Shown here: positions 37,863 to 48,141 of the stretch, in pieces
Layout of the letters: each line of letters starts with the position of its first letter
Position numbering within the stretch: position 1 is the first letter of the stretch
Assembly: GCF_026191675.1 (NCBI RefSeq)
Contig: NZ_JAKRRY010000007.1
Span: forward strand, 1-64,000
Length of the DNA stretch: 64,000 nucleotides
Direction: 5' to 3'
Origin: Vibrio qingdaonensis
GTDB taxonomy: Bacteria > Pseudomonadota > Gammaproteobacteria > Enterobacterales > Vibrionaceae
Notes under the pieces: generated by a model
Databases searched by the model: none
Seen by the model: only the letters and a program-made list of their open reading frames with translations
What the model was told of the DNA's origin: nothing
Made by a program: the position numbers and the translations under genes

Positions 37863-38903
37863 ATGGATTTTACCCCTATCAAAACCGCCGTCATTGGTTA
37901 CGGATTTTCAGCAAAAACTTTCCACATCCCATTTATCAGCAGCATGGCTGAATTTGATCTGTGTGCGATTAGCAGCAGCCAAGCGGAGTCCGTTACACAT
38001 GATTGGCCGACCGTGGCGCATTATCACACCGCCGATGAGCTGCTCAATAACAGCGATGCTGAGTTGGTGATTATCACCGCACCCAATGACGTGCACTTTT
38101 CATTGGCGAAAAAAGCCCTAGAAAATAACAAGCACGTCATCATCGAAAAACCATTTGTGACTCAGGTAGAAGATGGCGAGACTCTCGTTGCACTAGCCGA
38201 GAAACAACAACGTGTACTCAGTGTTTATCATAACCGCCGTTGGGATGGTGATTTCCTTACCGTCAAAAAGCTCATCGAAGAAGGTAAGATTGGCGACATT
38301 AAACACTTCGAATCTCACTTCGACCGTTTTCGTCCAGAGGTTCGTCAACGCTGGCGTGAACAGACCACAAATGGTGGCGGCATTCTGTTCGATTTAGGTT
38401 CACACCTTATTGATCAATCTTTAGATCTTTTTGGTTTACCGGACGCGATTACCGCCCAATGCTTGATGCTAAGAGAAGGCTCCTCGAATGTGGATTACTT
38501 CAATGTCACACTGCATTATCCTAACCACGTCGTGCTGTTACACGGCGATCTCTTTAGCGCTGCGCCAAATCATCGCTTTAGCGTCAAAGGTACGAAAGGT
38601 AGTTATGAAAAATTCGGCCTCGATCCCCAAGAAGAAAGATTGATCGCGGGTGTTTCGCCATCAGAGCCAAATTGGACAGAAGAAGCAGTGGAGCATCACG
38701 GTAATTTGTATCACGCAGATTCCATCAACAAAGTGGTTACTGAGCCAGGCAATTACCAACACTATTTTGCAACTATGGCAGAGGCGGTACGCAATAACGG
38801 TCGCCCACCTGTTGAAGCGAACGACGCGATTTGGACCATAAAAATTATTGAACTGGCGATGGAAAGCAGCCGACTTGGTAAGACCTTAACCGTTGAAAAA
38901 TAG
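37863..38903 (+). CDS. Gfo/Idh/MocA-family oxidoreductase (YdgJ-like)
   Basis: 346 residues. The Rossmann motif at the N-terminus is AVIGYGFSAKTFHIPF, the EKP motif with the catalytic Lys is VIIEKPFVTQ (about 97), and the C-terminal substrate domain has FDLGSHLIDQSLDLFG with the conserved His. These NAD(P)-dependent enzymes oxidise or reduce sugars, inositols or their acids in the cytoplasm. The YdgJ branch has no firmly established substrate. GAAGAG 8 bases before the start overlaps the end of the deoR gene, indicating an operon. Confidence 0.92.
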   Translation: MDFTPIKTAVIGYGFSAKTFHIPFISSMAEFDLCAISSSQAESVTHDWPTVAHYHTADELLNNSDAELVIITAPNDVHFSLAKKALENNKHVIIEKPFVTQVEDGETLVALAEKQQRVLSVYHNRRWDGDFLTVKKLIEEGKIGDIKHFESHFDRFRPEVRQRWREQTTNGGGILFDLGSHLIDQSLDLFGLPDAITAQCLMLREGSSNVDYFNVTLHYPNHVVLLHGDLFSAAPNHRFSVKGTKGSYEKFGLDPQEERLIAGVSPSEPNWTEEAVEHHGNLYHADSINKVVTEPGNYQHYFATMAEAVRNNGRPPVEANDAIWTIKIIELAMESSRLGKTLTVEK

Positions 38904-39057
38904 TGGTTAAAAAGTAGCTATGAAAATGGTTCGGAACAGTAACGCTCTGTTTCGATACCAACGAGCACGGCTTTCCAACGCTAGTCAAAAAGTCGTGCTC
39001 TACAAAAGACATCAATTCGGTGAAGTGAGCCGAATGTAGTTTGCTAGGAGTGATTCT

Positions 39058-39258
39058 CTAGGAATAAACAATATCGCTCTCGATATAGTCTTCATCACTA
39101 AACCAAGTAACGGTGCCCACGTAGCCATTTTCATTCAGTTTGGTATCAATTTGCGCCGCAATTCGTGCGGTCATTTTGATCCAACCCTCTTCGTTTTCTA
39201 ACCCTTCTAGCAATTCACCGGCGATAGCTTGCGCTGCCGCATCCAATTGCAAACTCAT
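39058..39258 (-). CDS. Hypothetical protein, 66 residues
   Basis: Not recognised. The start at 39258 gives MSLQLDAAAQAIAGELLEGL; an ATG three codons upstream is equally possible. The small, very acidic soluble protein ends WFSDEDYIESDIVYS. Clean frame and composition argue that it is a real gene. It stands alone, convergent with the oxidoreductase gene. Confidence 0.6.
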   Translation of the reverse strand: MSLQLDAAAQAIAGELLEGLENEEGWIKMTARIAAQIDTKLNENGYVGTVTWFSDEDYIESDIVYS

Positions 39259-39551
39259 ATAATGCATTCTTAGTTACCCGTTGATGACACGATTCATCGT
39301 CGCTACCGTACGACAATTCGTCTGTTGCTTATCGACGTTACGACAGCTGAGCGCGCATTATGCGGGGAAACGCGGAAAACTGTTAGTGAATTTGCTCACT
39401 TAACCGCACGCGTCGTCATCACTTAATGAAAACAATCACCACAAGCATTCTTGAAATCGAATCGGTGAAATGATGGGTTCTGTAATTCTCACAAGAATAG
39501 TTTATTTGTCGCACTGATTCAGAGGGTAGACATTAGCCTTCTGGCTTTATA

Positions 39552-39860
39552 TCAACTCTCGAACTTTTCTTGTGCATCGTAACTAATTTGCTTCTCTACA
39601 TTCTTTAGTTGGACCCCAGCCTGGCTGAACGCCTTTTGGATGGTTGCTGAGACATGCTGCTGGCCGTCTCCCATTAAAAAATTGGTTCTCTCTAGATTCG
39701 TTTCGAATACGCAGATGATTTTTAAGCTCTGTGGGAAGGACGAGAATTTAACCGTATGAGTCACCCAAACAAAACCGTCGTAGCCTTTAAGGGTATCTTC
39801 ACAAACTTTGGTTAACACTTCTCTAATCAGATTATCGATCTTCTTATCGGATTTTCGCAT
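39552..39860 (-). CDS. Small conserved-type protein, 102 residues, function unknown
   Basis: The ATG at 39860 has AGGA about 10 bases upstream. The sequence MRKSDKKIDNLIREVLTKVCE followed by YDGFVWVTHTV and SLKIICVFETN resembles short Vibrio proteins often labelled 'Fis family regulator' in databases. No Fis helix-turn-helix is visible, so that label is probably wrong. Soluble, mixed alpha/beta. No operon partner. Confidence 0.65.
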   Translation of the reverse strand: MRKSDKKIDNLIREVLTKVCEDTLKGYDGFVWVTHTVKFSSFPQSLKIICVFETNLERTNFLMGDGQQHVSATIQKAFSQAGVQLKNVEKQISYDAQEKFES

Positions 39861-40240
39861 CAAGAAAATTTCCTATTTGTAGTGGATGAGTCACTATGAC
39901 TGCATACTTTGCGAGCCCAATATTAGAAAAAGTATGTCATACAACAGGCTTTACTATTCGATTATACCCGCACCAAGTTCATAAAGGCCCAGAAGTGCTT
40001 TAGCTTACCTCCCCCCATCCGACTTGATACCGTCAAAACGATCTATCTTTATTGTATCTGAACAAACTTTTTTACCTTCCGACACCTGTCATTGTACAAA
40101 TTTGCGTCAACACCTAAAATTAGTCACCACAGGCACTGATTATTCCTCTATAATCAGCGACCGTATTTTTGGTCAGCCGCTGTTTGCTACTTTTTGTGTT
40201 GAAAAGCACCCGTAACAGCCACTGCTTTTAGGAACAAAGA
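39861..40240. other. rhlE leader and upstream region
   Basis: No gene supported; a 63-codon plus frame at 40024 lacks a ribosome site. A TATAAT box at 40149-40154 without a good -35 box is the likeliest rhlE promoter, which would give a leader of about 80 nt. Confidence 0.4.
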
Positions 40241-41536
40241 ATGTCATTTTTATCACAAGGTTTTTCAGCTGATATTGTGCGCGCACTAACTGAGTGTGGT
40301 TATGAAAAACTCACTCCCGTTCAACAACAGGCTATCCCACACGCTCGTCGTGGTGCTGATATCCTTGCACATGCACAGACTGGTACCGGTAAAACCGCTG
40401 CATTTTCTTTGCCTATTATTCAGCAAATGGTTGAAAATCCGCAATCACGCCGCCGCTCACAAGTCCGCGCACTAATTCTTGCGCCAACTCGCGAACTTGT
40501 TGACCAAATCGCACATAACATTGAGAACTACACGAAGTACGTTGATATCTCTGTCGCGGCAGTTTTTGGTGGGGCTAAAATGTCCTCTCAAGAACGTAAA
40601 CTTAACGCAGGCGTAGACGTCCTTGTAGCAACACCGGGCCGCTTAATCGAGCACCTTGAGCTTGGTAACATTAGTTTTGCTAGTCTCGAGTTTTTGGTTT
40701 TTGATGAAGCCGACCGCATGCTAGATATGGGCTTTATTAGTGCCATTCGTACCATCATGAATGGTATCGCTCAGCACCCACAAACCATGCTTTTCTCTGC
40801 AACGTCATCGCCACAAATGAACGCATTGGCGCAAGATTTATTACGTAAACCAAAGCGTATTATTGTTAATGCTGAAAACTCAACAGCAGACACGGTTGCG
40901 CACGTTGTTTACCCAGTCGATGAAGACCGTAAGCGCGAGCTGCTGTCTGAATTAATTGGCAGAAAAAACTGGCAGCAAGTCCTGGTCTTTGTTAACTACA
41001 AAGAAACCGCTAATGAAGTGGTAAAAGAGCTTAAGCTAGATGGCATCAACGCGGTACTTTGCCATGGCGATAAAGCACAGAGTGCCCGTCGACGTGCGCT
41101 AGACGAATTTAAGTCTGGTAAAGCCCGCGTAATGGTGGCAACCGAAGTTGCCGCGCGCGGTTTAGACATTCAAGGTTTACCACATGTGGTGAACTACGAC
41201 ATGCCATTCCTTGCAGAAGACTACGTACACCGCATCGGTCGTACGGGCCGTGCTGGACAACAAGGTCATGCGGTTTCATTTGTTAGCCGTGAAGAAGAAC
41301 TCACTCTTGTTCAAGTTGAAAAGTTGATTCAACAACGAATCAAACGTGTTCAACTGGCGGGTTATGAACCAGCCAGTCGTGATGCGCTTTTAACTAAGAT
41401 GCAAAGCAAACCCGCCTATAAAGATCGCCAAAGCCGTACCAATAATTCAGACGAGCAAAGCTCAGCCGAACGTCGTCTTCGCTTTGCTCGTGCAATTAAA
41501 AACAAATCAAACAAAACCACCCGCTTGAAAGGGTAA
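40241..41536 (+). CDS. rhlE: DEAD-box ATP-dependent RNA helicase, RhlE type
   Basis: 431 residues; AGGA lies about 7 bases before the ATG. Helicase motifs are in order: Q motif (GYEKLTPVQQQAIP), I (AQTGTGKT), Ia (PTRELV), Ib (TPGRLIEH), II (DEAD), III (SATSS), IV (VLVFVNY), V (ATEVAARGLDIQ), VI (HRIGRTGRAG). The short basic tail after residue 390 matches RhlE rather than DbpA, SrmB or DeaD. It unwinds structured RNA and is linked to ribosome maturation. Single gene with its own strong terminator. Confidence 0.93.
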   Translation: MSFLSQGFSADIVRALTECGYEKLTPVQQQAIPHARRGADILAHAQTGTGKTAAFSLPIIQQMVENPQSRRRSQVRALILAPTRELVDQIAHNIENYTKYVDISVAAVFGGAKMSSQERKLNAGVDVLVATPGRLIEHLELGNISFASLEFLVFDEADRMLDMGFISAIRTIMNGIAQHPQTMLFSATSSPQMNALAQDLLRKPKRIIVNAENSTADTVAHVVYPVDEDRKRELLSELIGRKNWQQVLVFVNYKETANEVVKELKLDGINAVLCHGDKAQSARRRALDEFKSGKARVMVATEVAARGLDIQGLPHVVNYDMPFLAEDYVHRIGRTGRAGQQGHAVSFVSREEELTLVQVEKLIQQRIKRVQLAGYEPASRDALLTKMQSKPAYKDRQSRTNNSDEQSSAERRLRFARAIKNKSNKTTRLKG

Positions 41537-41590
41537 TAACAGAGTAAGGCGCACGCTTATTACTTAGGCAAACGCCTTAATTTGCATTAA

Positions 41591-41622
41591 CGGCCTAGCA
41601 AACATTGCTAGGCCGTTTTTTT
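41591..41622 (+). terminator. Strong rho-independent terminator of rhlE
   Basis: An 11-bp perfect stem (CGGCCTAGCAA at 41591-41601, TTGCTAGGCCG at 41605-41615), a 3-nt loop and seven T. Confidence 0.95.
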
Positions 41623-41664
41623 AGTGATATACCGTCAAAATCAGTAACACGCCTATAACTCCAA

Positions 41665-42447
41665 TCACTCAATCCTATTCAACGTCTTCATGTAATCAGC
41701 AGGCGTCACACCAAACTTACCTTTAAAGCGCTGGCTAAAGCGGCCCGCCGATTGATAGCCACACTGTTGCGCTAAACTAAGGACATTATCATGACCATTT
41801 TGCATCAGATGCAATGCATGACTAAGCCGCACTTCCGCTAATACTTCACGATACTGAGTACCTTCTTGTTTGAGCTTACGAATCAGTGTTGCTCGACTCA
41901 TCGCAAATCGCTCTGCGACCGTTTCCAGTGCATGCTCCTTGCCCGGAGCATAAGCCAAGTAATAACTTAGTTTCCGACTAAACACGCTAGAATTACGAAA
42001 TAGTTGATGCAATGCCCCTTTCTCAGCCAATTGTTGAAACAACCCCATCACCCAAAACGTCTGTGTAGCTTGGCTCATGGTATTCAAATCGAATGAAAAC
42101 AACGCATTAAGTGTGTCGTGCAAGGCGCTATCCATCATTAACGCCGGACCCTCTTGCCTGCTGGCTCGTTGAGTACTCAGTTCCAGCATCGTATTTGGAG
42201 GCTGGCAATAAAAGCTAAACATCCTCGATAAAAAACGCCCTTTTTGAGGAAGGTTCTCAAAGCACATTGACGCCGACGCCTCACATAACAACACTTGAGA
42301 TGGCAAAATATCCTCAGTAGCGTCTTTCCAAAACAAGCGCTTACTACCCGTAATGATCTGAATAATACTCGGGGAATGAATCCGCACATTACGTAATTGT
42401 TGTGGCTGTTCAGCGCGAAAGAACGACACTTGATATTGATTGCTCAT
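41665..42447 (-). CDS. AraC-family transcriptional regulator
   Basis: 260 residues with GGAGGGGA before the start. The C-terminal 100 residues form the double helix-turn-helix: LETVAERFAMSRATLIRKLKQ, then LSLAQQCGYQSAGRFSQRFK, then FGVTPADYMK. The N-terminal part (about 1-150) is a cupin-like sensing domain. It is 59 bp downstream of the PEBP-family gene on the same strand, so the two may be cotranscribed; the effector is unknown. Confidence 0.9.
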   Translation of the reverse strand: MSNQYQVSFFRAEQPQQLRNVRIHSPSIIQIITGSKRLFWKDATEDILPSQVLLCEASASMCFENLPQKGRFLSRMFSFYCQPPNTMLELSTQRASRQEGPALMMDSALHDTLNALFSFDLNTMSQATQTFWVMGLFQQLAEKGALHQLFRNSSVFSRKLSYYLAYAPGKEHALETVAERFAMSRATLIRKLKQEGTQYREVLAEVRLSHALHLMQNGHDNVLSLAQQCGYQSAGRFSQRFKGKFGVTPADYMKTLNRIE

Positions 42448-42506
42448 CCATTCCCCTCCATTGTTCTATCATTGGGCATACACAGTTATCTGCTCTGCTA
42501 TACGCG

Positions 42507-43040
42507 TTATCTAGTATACGTCGCCGTTAATGTCGCTTTATCAAGTGCCATACTATTCAAAGTAAAGCCCACTACTGCCGCTGGTGTATTTTCTTGTAAA
42601 TTTAATTTGTCCGTTGGCAGTGCCCAAACAGTAAATTGATAGCGGTGCATACCATCATTTTCAGGAGGACATACCCCACCAAAACCTACGGTGCCATAGT
42701 CAATGCGTGACTCCATACCGCCTAGCTTCTTTATATCTACGCCGCGAGGCAGCTCGTTAACCGTGGCTGGAATATCAAACGCGATCCAGTGCCAAAAACC
42801 ACTTCCCGTCGGTGCATCTGGGTCGTAAGCGGTGATAGCAAAGCTCTTGGTTCCTGCTGGTGCATCTTTCCACATCAACTGTGGCGACAAATTGCCACCA
42901 TCACACCCCCAGCTAGAATATTCGAACGTTTTCGCCATAGGGTGACCTTCTTGAATATCATTACTTGTGATCTCCAATGCCTGAGCAGATCCAACCGCTA
43001 AAAAACTTAATGCAATAATCGACTTAGTGATTGCTTTCAT
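42507..43040 (-). CDS. Secreted YbhB/YbcL-type PEBP protein
   Basis: 177 residues with a signal peptide (MKAITKSIIALSFLAVGSAQA). The phosphatidylethanolamine-binding protein fold is marked by LSPQLMWKDAPAGTKSFAIT, YDPDAPTGSGFWHWIAFDIP and HRYQFTVWALP. The molecular role of the bacterial members is unclear despite the 'Raf kinase inhibitor-like' label. Expected in the periplasm. It is followed by an AraC-type regulator. Confidence 0.9.
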   Translation of the reverse strand: MKAITKSIIALSFLAVGSAQALEITSNDIQEGHPMAKTFEYSSWGCDGGNLSPQLMWKDAPAGTKSFAITAYDPDAPTGSGFWHWIAFDIPATVNELPRGVDIKKLGGMESRIDYGTVGFGGVCPPENDGMHRYQFTVWALPTDKLNLQENTPAAVVGFTLNSMALDKATLTATYTR

Positions 43041-43319
43041 AATACGTTCCTACTTGTTGAGTTCGATATGTTGAGTTCGAGTGGTTAAGCTCGAGATAAG
43101 TATAACCGCTGTCAAAAAGAACATAGCAACAGTAAGTATCAAATTAATCTAAATAACAGCCAACAATGAAACTTATAGAAGGTTTATGGTTCTGCTTTTT
43201 CAATCAAGCAACCGAACGATTGCAATAAATCCAGACAATGTTTATTTCAATGCTGGTAAATTCACCCATAGTGCTTAAAATGCGGGTTCAATTGAATAGC
43301 CAACTAGAGCACCTTATCT

Positions 43320-43778
43320 ATGCTTCGTGATTACACCTTTAATTGCCTTGTCACCATGCCACGCCACGAACTAGAAGAGTTCAGTATGCGAATGATCAGT
43401 AAGATGGTGCCAGAAGAAGTCATGAGTGAGCTGTTCACTTTTGAACATGAAGAAGTCGACAGTGAAGAACGTATGATGTCGGCACGGTTGGATGCAACGC
43501 TACGTATGACTGCTATTGCGTTATGTGAGATCCAGCAAGCCTTTGATGATTCTGACAATGCTAAACAAAATAGTGAGCGAATGACGCGCTTGGTGCTTTG
43601 GCACTTTTATGCCATCTCATTTAACTTGGAACAAGCCATTACACTGGAAACGCATTGTGAGCACGTTGAAACGCTGCTTATCAATCCACCAACAGAAGCC
43701 TTTGGTTGGGTAAAAATCCTCACAGAGCTACTACACACCTACGCCAGTATTAATGCCAAGCAAAATCCGTCAGCATAA
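43320..43778 (+). CDS. Hypothetical helical protein, 152 residues
   Basis: Not recognised. The all-helical acidic protein is rich in Met and Glu (LEEFSMRMISKMVPEEVMSE, then a long helix RLDATLRMTAIALCEIQQAF) with conserved-looking Trp in LVLWHFYAISFNLEQ. No signal peptide or membrane segment, and no clear ribosome site. It is convergent with the urease operon but separated from it by a hairpin, so it is unlikely to belong to it. Confidence 0.6.
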   Translation: MLRDYTFNCLVTMPRHELEEFSMRMISKMVPEEVMSELFTFEHEEVDSEERMMSARLDATLRMTAIALCEIQQAFDDSDNAKQNSERMTRLVLWHFYAISFNLEQAITLETHCEHVETLLINPPTEAFGWVKILTELLHTYASINAKQNPSA

Positions 43779-43814
43779 ACACACTTTTTGTATTCTCGTC
43801 TATCGTTAATGCCA

Positions 43815-43847
43815 AGCCATAGTTAACAGCGCACGTTAACCATGGCT
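43815..43847. other. Hairpin at the end of the urease operon
   Basis: Two 13-nt arms (43815-43827, 43835-43847) pair with one mismatch around a 7-nt loop, between the convergent ureG and hypothetical genes. No T-run, so it may act as a barrier or 3' stabiliser. Confidence 0.55.
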
Positions 43848-43857
43848 AACATCATAT

Positions 43858-44478
43858 CTAATGAAACTCGAGCATACCTTGAGTCAAAATGAAGTCGATA
43901 ATGACATCGAGCCCATGACTCTCTTTCAGGTTAGTAAACACATACGGTTTGGTTGGACGCATTCTTTGCGTATCTTGTTCCATCACTTCTAGTGACGCTC
44001 CCACATAAGGTGCGAGGTCGATCTTATTGATGACGAGTAGATCCGAGCGCGTAATACCAGGACCGCCTTTACGAGGGATTTTTTCACCCTCTGCCACATC
44101 AATGACATAAATAGTTAAATCTGCTAATTCTGGGCTGAAAGTGGCACTTAGATTATCACCGCCACTTTCTACAAACACGACATCAAGATTTTTATGCCGC
44201 TTCGCGAGCTCTTCTACAGCAGCAAGGTTCATTGAAGCATCTTCACGAATAGCGGTATGAGGACAACCTCCCGTTTCTACGCCAATGATTCTATCTGGCT
44301 CAAGTGCTTCTGCCCGGGTAAGGATCTTCGCATCCTCTTGAGTATAAATATCATTGGTGACGACCGCGATATTGAGCTTGTCGCGAATTGCTTTACACAA
44401 GACTTCTAACAACGCCGTTTTACCTGATCCTACTGGACCACCAATGCCAATTCGTAACGGTTGTTTGTAACTTTCCAT
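43858..44478 (-). CDS. ureG: Urease accessory GTPase UreG
   Basis: 206 residues. The P-loop is [13 protein letters not shown] near the N-terminus. The invariant metal-site CPH motif is in [15 protein letters not shown], and the guanine-specificity NKID follows ([10 protein letters not shown]). UreG delivers nickel to apo-urease in a GTP-dependent complex with UreD and UreF. AGGA lies 7 bases before the start. Last gene of the urt-ure unit, 39 bp after ureF. Confidence 0.97.
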   Translation of the reverse strand: MESYKQPLRIGIGGPVGSGKTALLEVLCKAIRDKLNIAVVTNDIYTQEDAKILTRAEALEPDRIIGVETGGCPHTAIREDASMNLAAVEELAKRHKNLDVVFVESGGDNLSATFSPELADLTIYVIDVAEGEKIPRKGGPGITRSDLLVINKIDLAPYVGASLEVMEQDTQRMRPTKPYVFTNLKESHGLDVIIDFILTQGMLEFH

Positions 44479-44517
44479 AGTATTTCCTATTTCATCATCT
44501 TGTTTCGCTGTTTTTCA

Positions 44518-45210
44518 TTAAGAACGAAAAAGCCGGGTATATTGTGTTTCATGTAGACTACTGGCAATGGACACAGAAGGCGTAAAACTGCCAATCATCC
44601 AATCTTCTGTTTGCTCGGCAATCCGTAAAGCTTTCGTGAACTGATCGGATAGATTGATCAATGCAATATGACCATCAGTCTGACCAAGGGGTACCAACTT
44701 AACGCCAGCCATCACTAAGTTCTCTGCCCAGCTCCACAAGTAACCTTTTTTCAATGCCATTACATCGATATTCCAATGCACTGCAGCCACACAAAACCCA
44801 AGGAGTTGATTCGCGGGATAGTCACTTAATTCAACCCCATCGGCTTCAATTTCTAGCCGATTAAGTAACGTATTGAGTGCCAACCCGCGCTGTTTTTCCT
44901 CTGCTCTAAGCTCTTTCGTCTCTCGGCTGCTATGAAGCATTTGTGAAAGGTAGTGGATCTGAGCCGTATCCTTTGCTTTAACGGCGACATAAAGCCTATC
45001 GATAATCGGCAGCTCAAGCGTAGCAACGCTGCTAAACAACATATTGCTCAGCCATTGTTCCATCGATGTTCTGTCAGTAACCCAAGTGGCCTCTACCGCC
45101 CATTCCAAACCCTGCGAGTAAGTAAACCCGCCAATAGGAAGAGATGGACTAATGAGTTGAAACAGTCGATAACTCGACACATCATTATCAATAGCAGCAC
45201 TAACAGTCAT
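44518..45210 (-). CDS. ureF: Urease accessory protein UreF
   Basis: 230 residues. The N-terminal LFQLISPSLPIGGFTYSQGLEWAVE is the typical UreF opening, followed by an all-helical body with SRETKELRAEEKQRG. UreF bridges UreD and UreG in the activation complex and modulates the GTPase. It begins 3 bp after the ureJ stop codon, so it is cotranslated with its neighbours. Confidence 0.95.
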   Translation of the reverse strand: MTVSAAIDNDVSSYRLFQLISPSLPIGGFTYSQGLEWAVEATWVTDRTSMEQWLSNMLFSSVATLELPIIDRLYVAVKAKDTAQIHYLSQMLHSSRETKELRAEEKQRGLALNTLLNRLEIEADGVELSDYPANQLLGFCVAAVHWNIDVMALKKGYLWSWAENLVMAGVKLVPLGQTDGHIALINLSDQFTKALRIAEQTEDWMIGSFTPSVSIASSLHETQYTRLFRS

Positions 45211-45213
45211 AAA

Positions 45214-45783
45214 CTAAGCAGCCATTAAAAACAGTGAACTCGCGGTTGCAACACCAACCGATAACCAACGCGACGCTAGCCCTTGTCCCAATTGAGTGCC
45301 CATTGCCATTAATGCACTCGCCCCTAATGCCAAACCTAAAGAGAATTGACCTAGCGTTCCTTGCGCCTCAACACCGTGCGCATACCCGTGGAAAAACATC
45401 ATTCCGATACACAAACCGACGGCCAACTTCACCATACGTTGTGACACACTAAATACTTGCCAGATAGCTAAACTCACCATAAACAAGGACGCAACAATCG
45501 CCAATTCAACACCCGACACTAAGCCAAAAACTTTACCCGCCAATAAGCCAACCATAAGAGTGATTAACGCGCTTGCCAATAAGCCTAGTTTTATTTTCTT
45601 GGTGGCGGTTAAGCAGCCAACAAGTAAGCCAAAAGCGACCAACATAATAAGATGGTCAATACCAGTAACAGGATGAAGCAGACCACTTGTGAACGCAGTT
45701 GAATCATGTCCTGGGTGGGCCAACGCCACTGCAGGAGAAAGAGAAAGAGCGGCTACGCTAATTTTGACGAACGTTGATTTCAT
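45214..45783 (-). CDS. ureJ: HupE/UreJ-family nickel permease
   Basis: 189 residues with a signal peptide (cleavage near ALA-HPGHD), then six hydrophobic segments. The metal-binding HPGHD at the mature N-terminus, HPVTGIDHLIML in the first membrane helix and FFHGYAHG are the HupE/UreJ signature. It would supply nickel for urease from within the operon. Its position between ureE and ureF is seen in other urease clusters. Confidence 0.93.
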   Translation of the reverse strand: MKSTFVKISVAALSLSPAVALAHPGHDSTAFTSGLLHPVTGIDHLIMLVAFGLLVGCLTATKKIKLGLLASALITLMVGLLAGKVFGLVSGVELAIVASLFMVSLAIWQVFSVSQRMVKLAVGLCIGMMFFHGYAHGVEAQGTLGQFSLGLALGASALMAMGTQLGQGLASRWLSVGVATASSLFLMAA

Positions 45784-45856
45784 TGAAATGTCCTTTTCTT
45801 GTTCTTTATTGTGTTTACTATTGTAAGTTGCGTGTCATACCAATTACGTTATGTAT

Positions 45857-46327
45857 TTAGTGGTGGTGATGACCCCCTCCACTTTTCCCGCCATAGGCAC
45901 CGCCTTCAGGTTCAAAGGATGCCAGCTCGACCGACACTTTCGCGCCCAAACCTTCGACCATTTCATCCAAAACGTGGTCATGCTGGTAACGAACCCAACC
46001 AAACTCCACTTGCAACGGCACGTGACGATTACCAAGGTGGTAGGCGACACGAGTCAGTAAAAGCAAGTCACTGCAATAGACGGACGACACTTTCTCCGGT
46101 GCGGCTTTCACTTCAATCACTAGGCCACAGCGGCTTTTTAACTGCTCACCACCTCGCAAAATATGCCCTCGCGGCAAAAAGAGGCCTGCGTCACGCCCAT
46201 CATCAAGGATGACTTTTAGGCGGCTTTTAATGCGACTATCAATCGGCAAGCTCAAAAATGCATGAGGCTTCGTCGTAAGTTGTTCTGATATTTCTGTCAA
46301 TTCGATCAATGTGTTGTCCTCAATCAC
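45857..46327 (-). CDS. ureE: Urease nickel metallochaperone UreE
   Basis: 156 residues. The N-terminal peptide-binding domain has SRIKSRLKVILDDGRDAGLFLPRG and the C-terminal domain YHLGNRHVPLQVE, where the His is the interfacial metal ligand. The tail ends GGAYGGKSGGGHHHH, a shorter His-rich end than in Klebsiella, so fewer extra nickel sites. Hands nickel to UreG. Lies 33 bp after ureC. Confidence 0.95.
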   Translation of the reverse strand: MIEDNTLIELTEISEQLTTKPHAFLSLPIDSRIKSRLKVILDDGRDAGLFLPRGHILRGGEQLKSRCGLVIEVKAAPEKVSSVYCSDLLLLTRVAYHLGNRHVPLQVEFGWVRYQHDHVLDEMVEGLGAKVSVELASFEPEGGAYGGKSGGGHHHH

Positions 46328-46360
46328 TCAAAATTCAAAGACGTGCTAGGGTAAAGGTGG

Positions 46361-48064
46361 TTAAAATAGAAAGTAGCGCTGAGCCATAGGCAGCACTTCC
46401 GCCGGTTCACACACCAATAACTCGCCATCTGCTCGCACCTGATACGTTTGCGAGTCGACTTCAATATTGGGTTGCCAATCATTTAACTTCATGTCGGCCT
46501 TGCTAATGGTTCGGCAATGTTTAGCAACACCAATCAAGCTCCCTAGCCCTAACTCAGAAGCAATGCCCGCATCTTGCGCAGCCTGAGAAACAAACAGCAT
46601 TGATGTGTTCTGAGACGCCTTACCATAGCTACCAAACATAGAGCGATAATGAACCGGTTGCGGGGTTGGGATCGACGCATTCGGATCGCCCATTGGTGCC
46701 ATGGCAATCATGCCACCTTTCAAAATGACGCTAGGTTTGACACCGAAAAATGCCGGTTTCCAAAGTACTAAATCCGCCAGTTTCCCTACTTCAATTGAAC
46801 CAATTTCATGCGCCATGCCATGGGTAATCGCGGGGTTGATGGTGTACTTAGCGATGTATCGTTTTAGGCGAAAGTTATCGCTATAGCTGGAATCTTGTTT
46901 CAGACTGCCACGCTGAACTTTCATCTTATGGGCGGTTTGCCACGTGCGAGTGATGACTTCTCCCACTCGTCCCATCGCTTGCGAGTCTGACGCGATCATC
47001 GAAAATGCGCCAAGGTCATGCAAAATATCTTCCGCCGCAATGGTTTCACGTCGAATGCGAGATTCAGCAAAGGCAACGTCTTCCGCGATCGATGGTGACA
47101 AGTGGTGACAGACCATTAGCATGTCTAAATGCTCGTCTACGGTGTTAACGGTATAAGGTCTAGTGGGATTGGTTGAAGAGGGCAGTACGTTGGATTCGCC
47201 CGCCGCTTTAATGATATCGGGGGCATGCCCACCGCCCGCGCCCTCAGTATGATAAGTATGAATAACGCGGTCGCCAATCGCACCCAATGTCGACTCAACA
47301 AAGCCAGATTCATTGAGCGTATCGGTATGAATGGCGACCTGCACATCCATCTCATCAGCAACGGTCAAGCACGTATCGATAGAGGCTGGCGTCGTTCCCC
47401 AATCTTCATGTAATTTAAGACCAACAGCACCCGCCGTCACCTGCTCGCGAAGCGCCTCAGGTTGACTTGCATTGCCCTTGCCAAGCAAACCGAAATTCAT
47501 TGGAAACTGGTCAAGAGACTCAAGCATACGATGCATATTCCACGGACCCGGCGTACAAGTTGTGGCATTGGTGCCGGTATTGGGCCCTGTACCACCGCCA
47601 ATCATCGTCGTCACACCGGATGCTAAGGCTTCTTCGATTTGTTGAGGACAAATAAAGTGGATGTGAGAGTCAATGCCACCCGCAGTCAGTATCGACCCTT
47701 CACCTGCCAATACTTCCGTACCCGGACCCACAATGATATCAACGCCCGGTTGGATATCGGGATTGCCCGCCTTACCAATCGCTTGAATACGACCATTTTT
47801 GACGGCAACGTCTGCTTTGATGATGCCCCAGTAATCAAGAATCAATGCGTTGGTGATCACAAGATCTGGCGTTTCACGACTTGGCCTTTGACTTTGACCC
47901 ATACCATCACGAATGACCTTGCCACCACCAAACTTAACCTCGTCTCCATACACAGTCAGGTCTTTTTCTACCTCTAGCCATAATTCTGTATCCGCTAAAC
48001 GTACTCGGTCGCCCACGGTAGGACCAAACATCTCTGCGTATGCTTGTCTGGATATACTCGCCAT
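46361..48064 (-). CDS. ureC: Urease alpha subunit UreC (catalytic)
   Basis: 567 residues, the standard length. All active-site motifs are present: HIHF (nickel His pair), [12 protein letters not shown] with the carbamylated Lys, [25 protein letters not shown], and the flap [14 protein letters not shown] with the mobile Cys and catalytic His. Hydrolyses urea to ammonia and carbamate in the cytoplasm as part of the (UreABC)3 complex. The complete set of residues predicts an active enzyme. Confidence 0.98.
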   Translation of the reverse strand: MASISRQAYAEMFGPTVGDRVRLADTELWLEVEKDLTVYGDEVKFGGGKVIRDGMGQSQRPSRETPDLVITNALILDYWGIIKADVAVKNGRIQAIGKAGNPDIQPGVDIIVGPGTEVLAGEGSILTAGGIDSHIHFICPQQIEEALASGVTTMIGGGTGPNTGTNATTCTPGPWNMHRMLESLDQFPMNFGLLGKGNASQPEALREQVTAGAVGLKLHEDWGTTPASIDTCLTVADEMDVQVAIHTDTLNESGFVESTLGAIGDRVIHTYHTEGAGGGHAPDIIKAAGESNVLPSSTNPTRPYTVNTVDEHLDMLMVCHHLSPSIAEDVAFAESRIRRETIAAEDILHDLGAFSMIASDSQAMGRVGEVITRTWQTAHKMKVQRGSLKQDSSYSDNFRLKRYIAKYTINPAITHGMAHEIGSIEVGKLADLVLWKPAFFGVKPSVILKGGMIAMAPMGDPNASIPTPQPVHYRSMFGSYGKASQNTSMLFVSQAAQDAGIASELGLGSLIGVAKHCRTISKADMKLNDWQPNIEVDSQTYQVRADGELLVCEPAEVLPMAQRYFLF

Positions 48065-48141
48065 TATTCTTCCTTGTTATTATCTTCCGTACCGTTAGTT
48101 ACTGTCCGGATTTGGCTTCTATTCAATTTGGCTTCAACTCG

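Noticed and set aside
38963..39000. Hairpin (GAGCACG/CGTGCTC) after the oxidoreductase gene
   Set aside because: Only 7 bp with a 24-nt loop and no T-run; not reported as a terminator.
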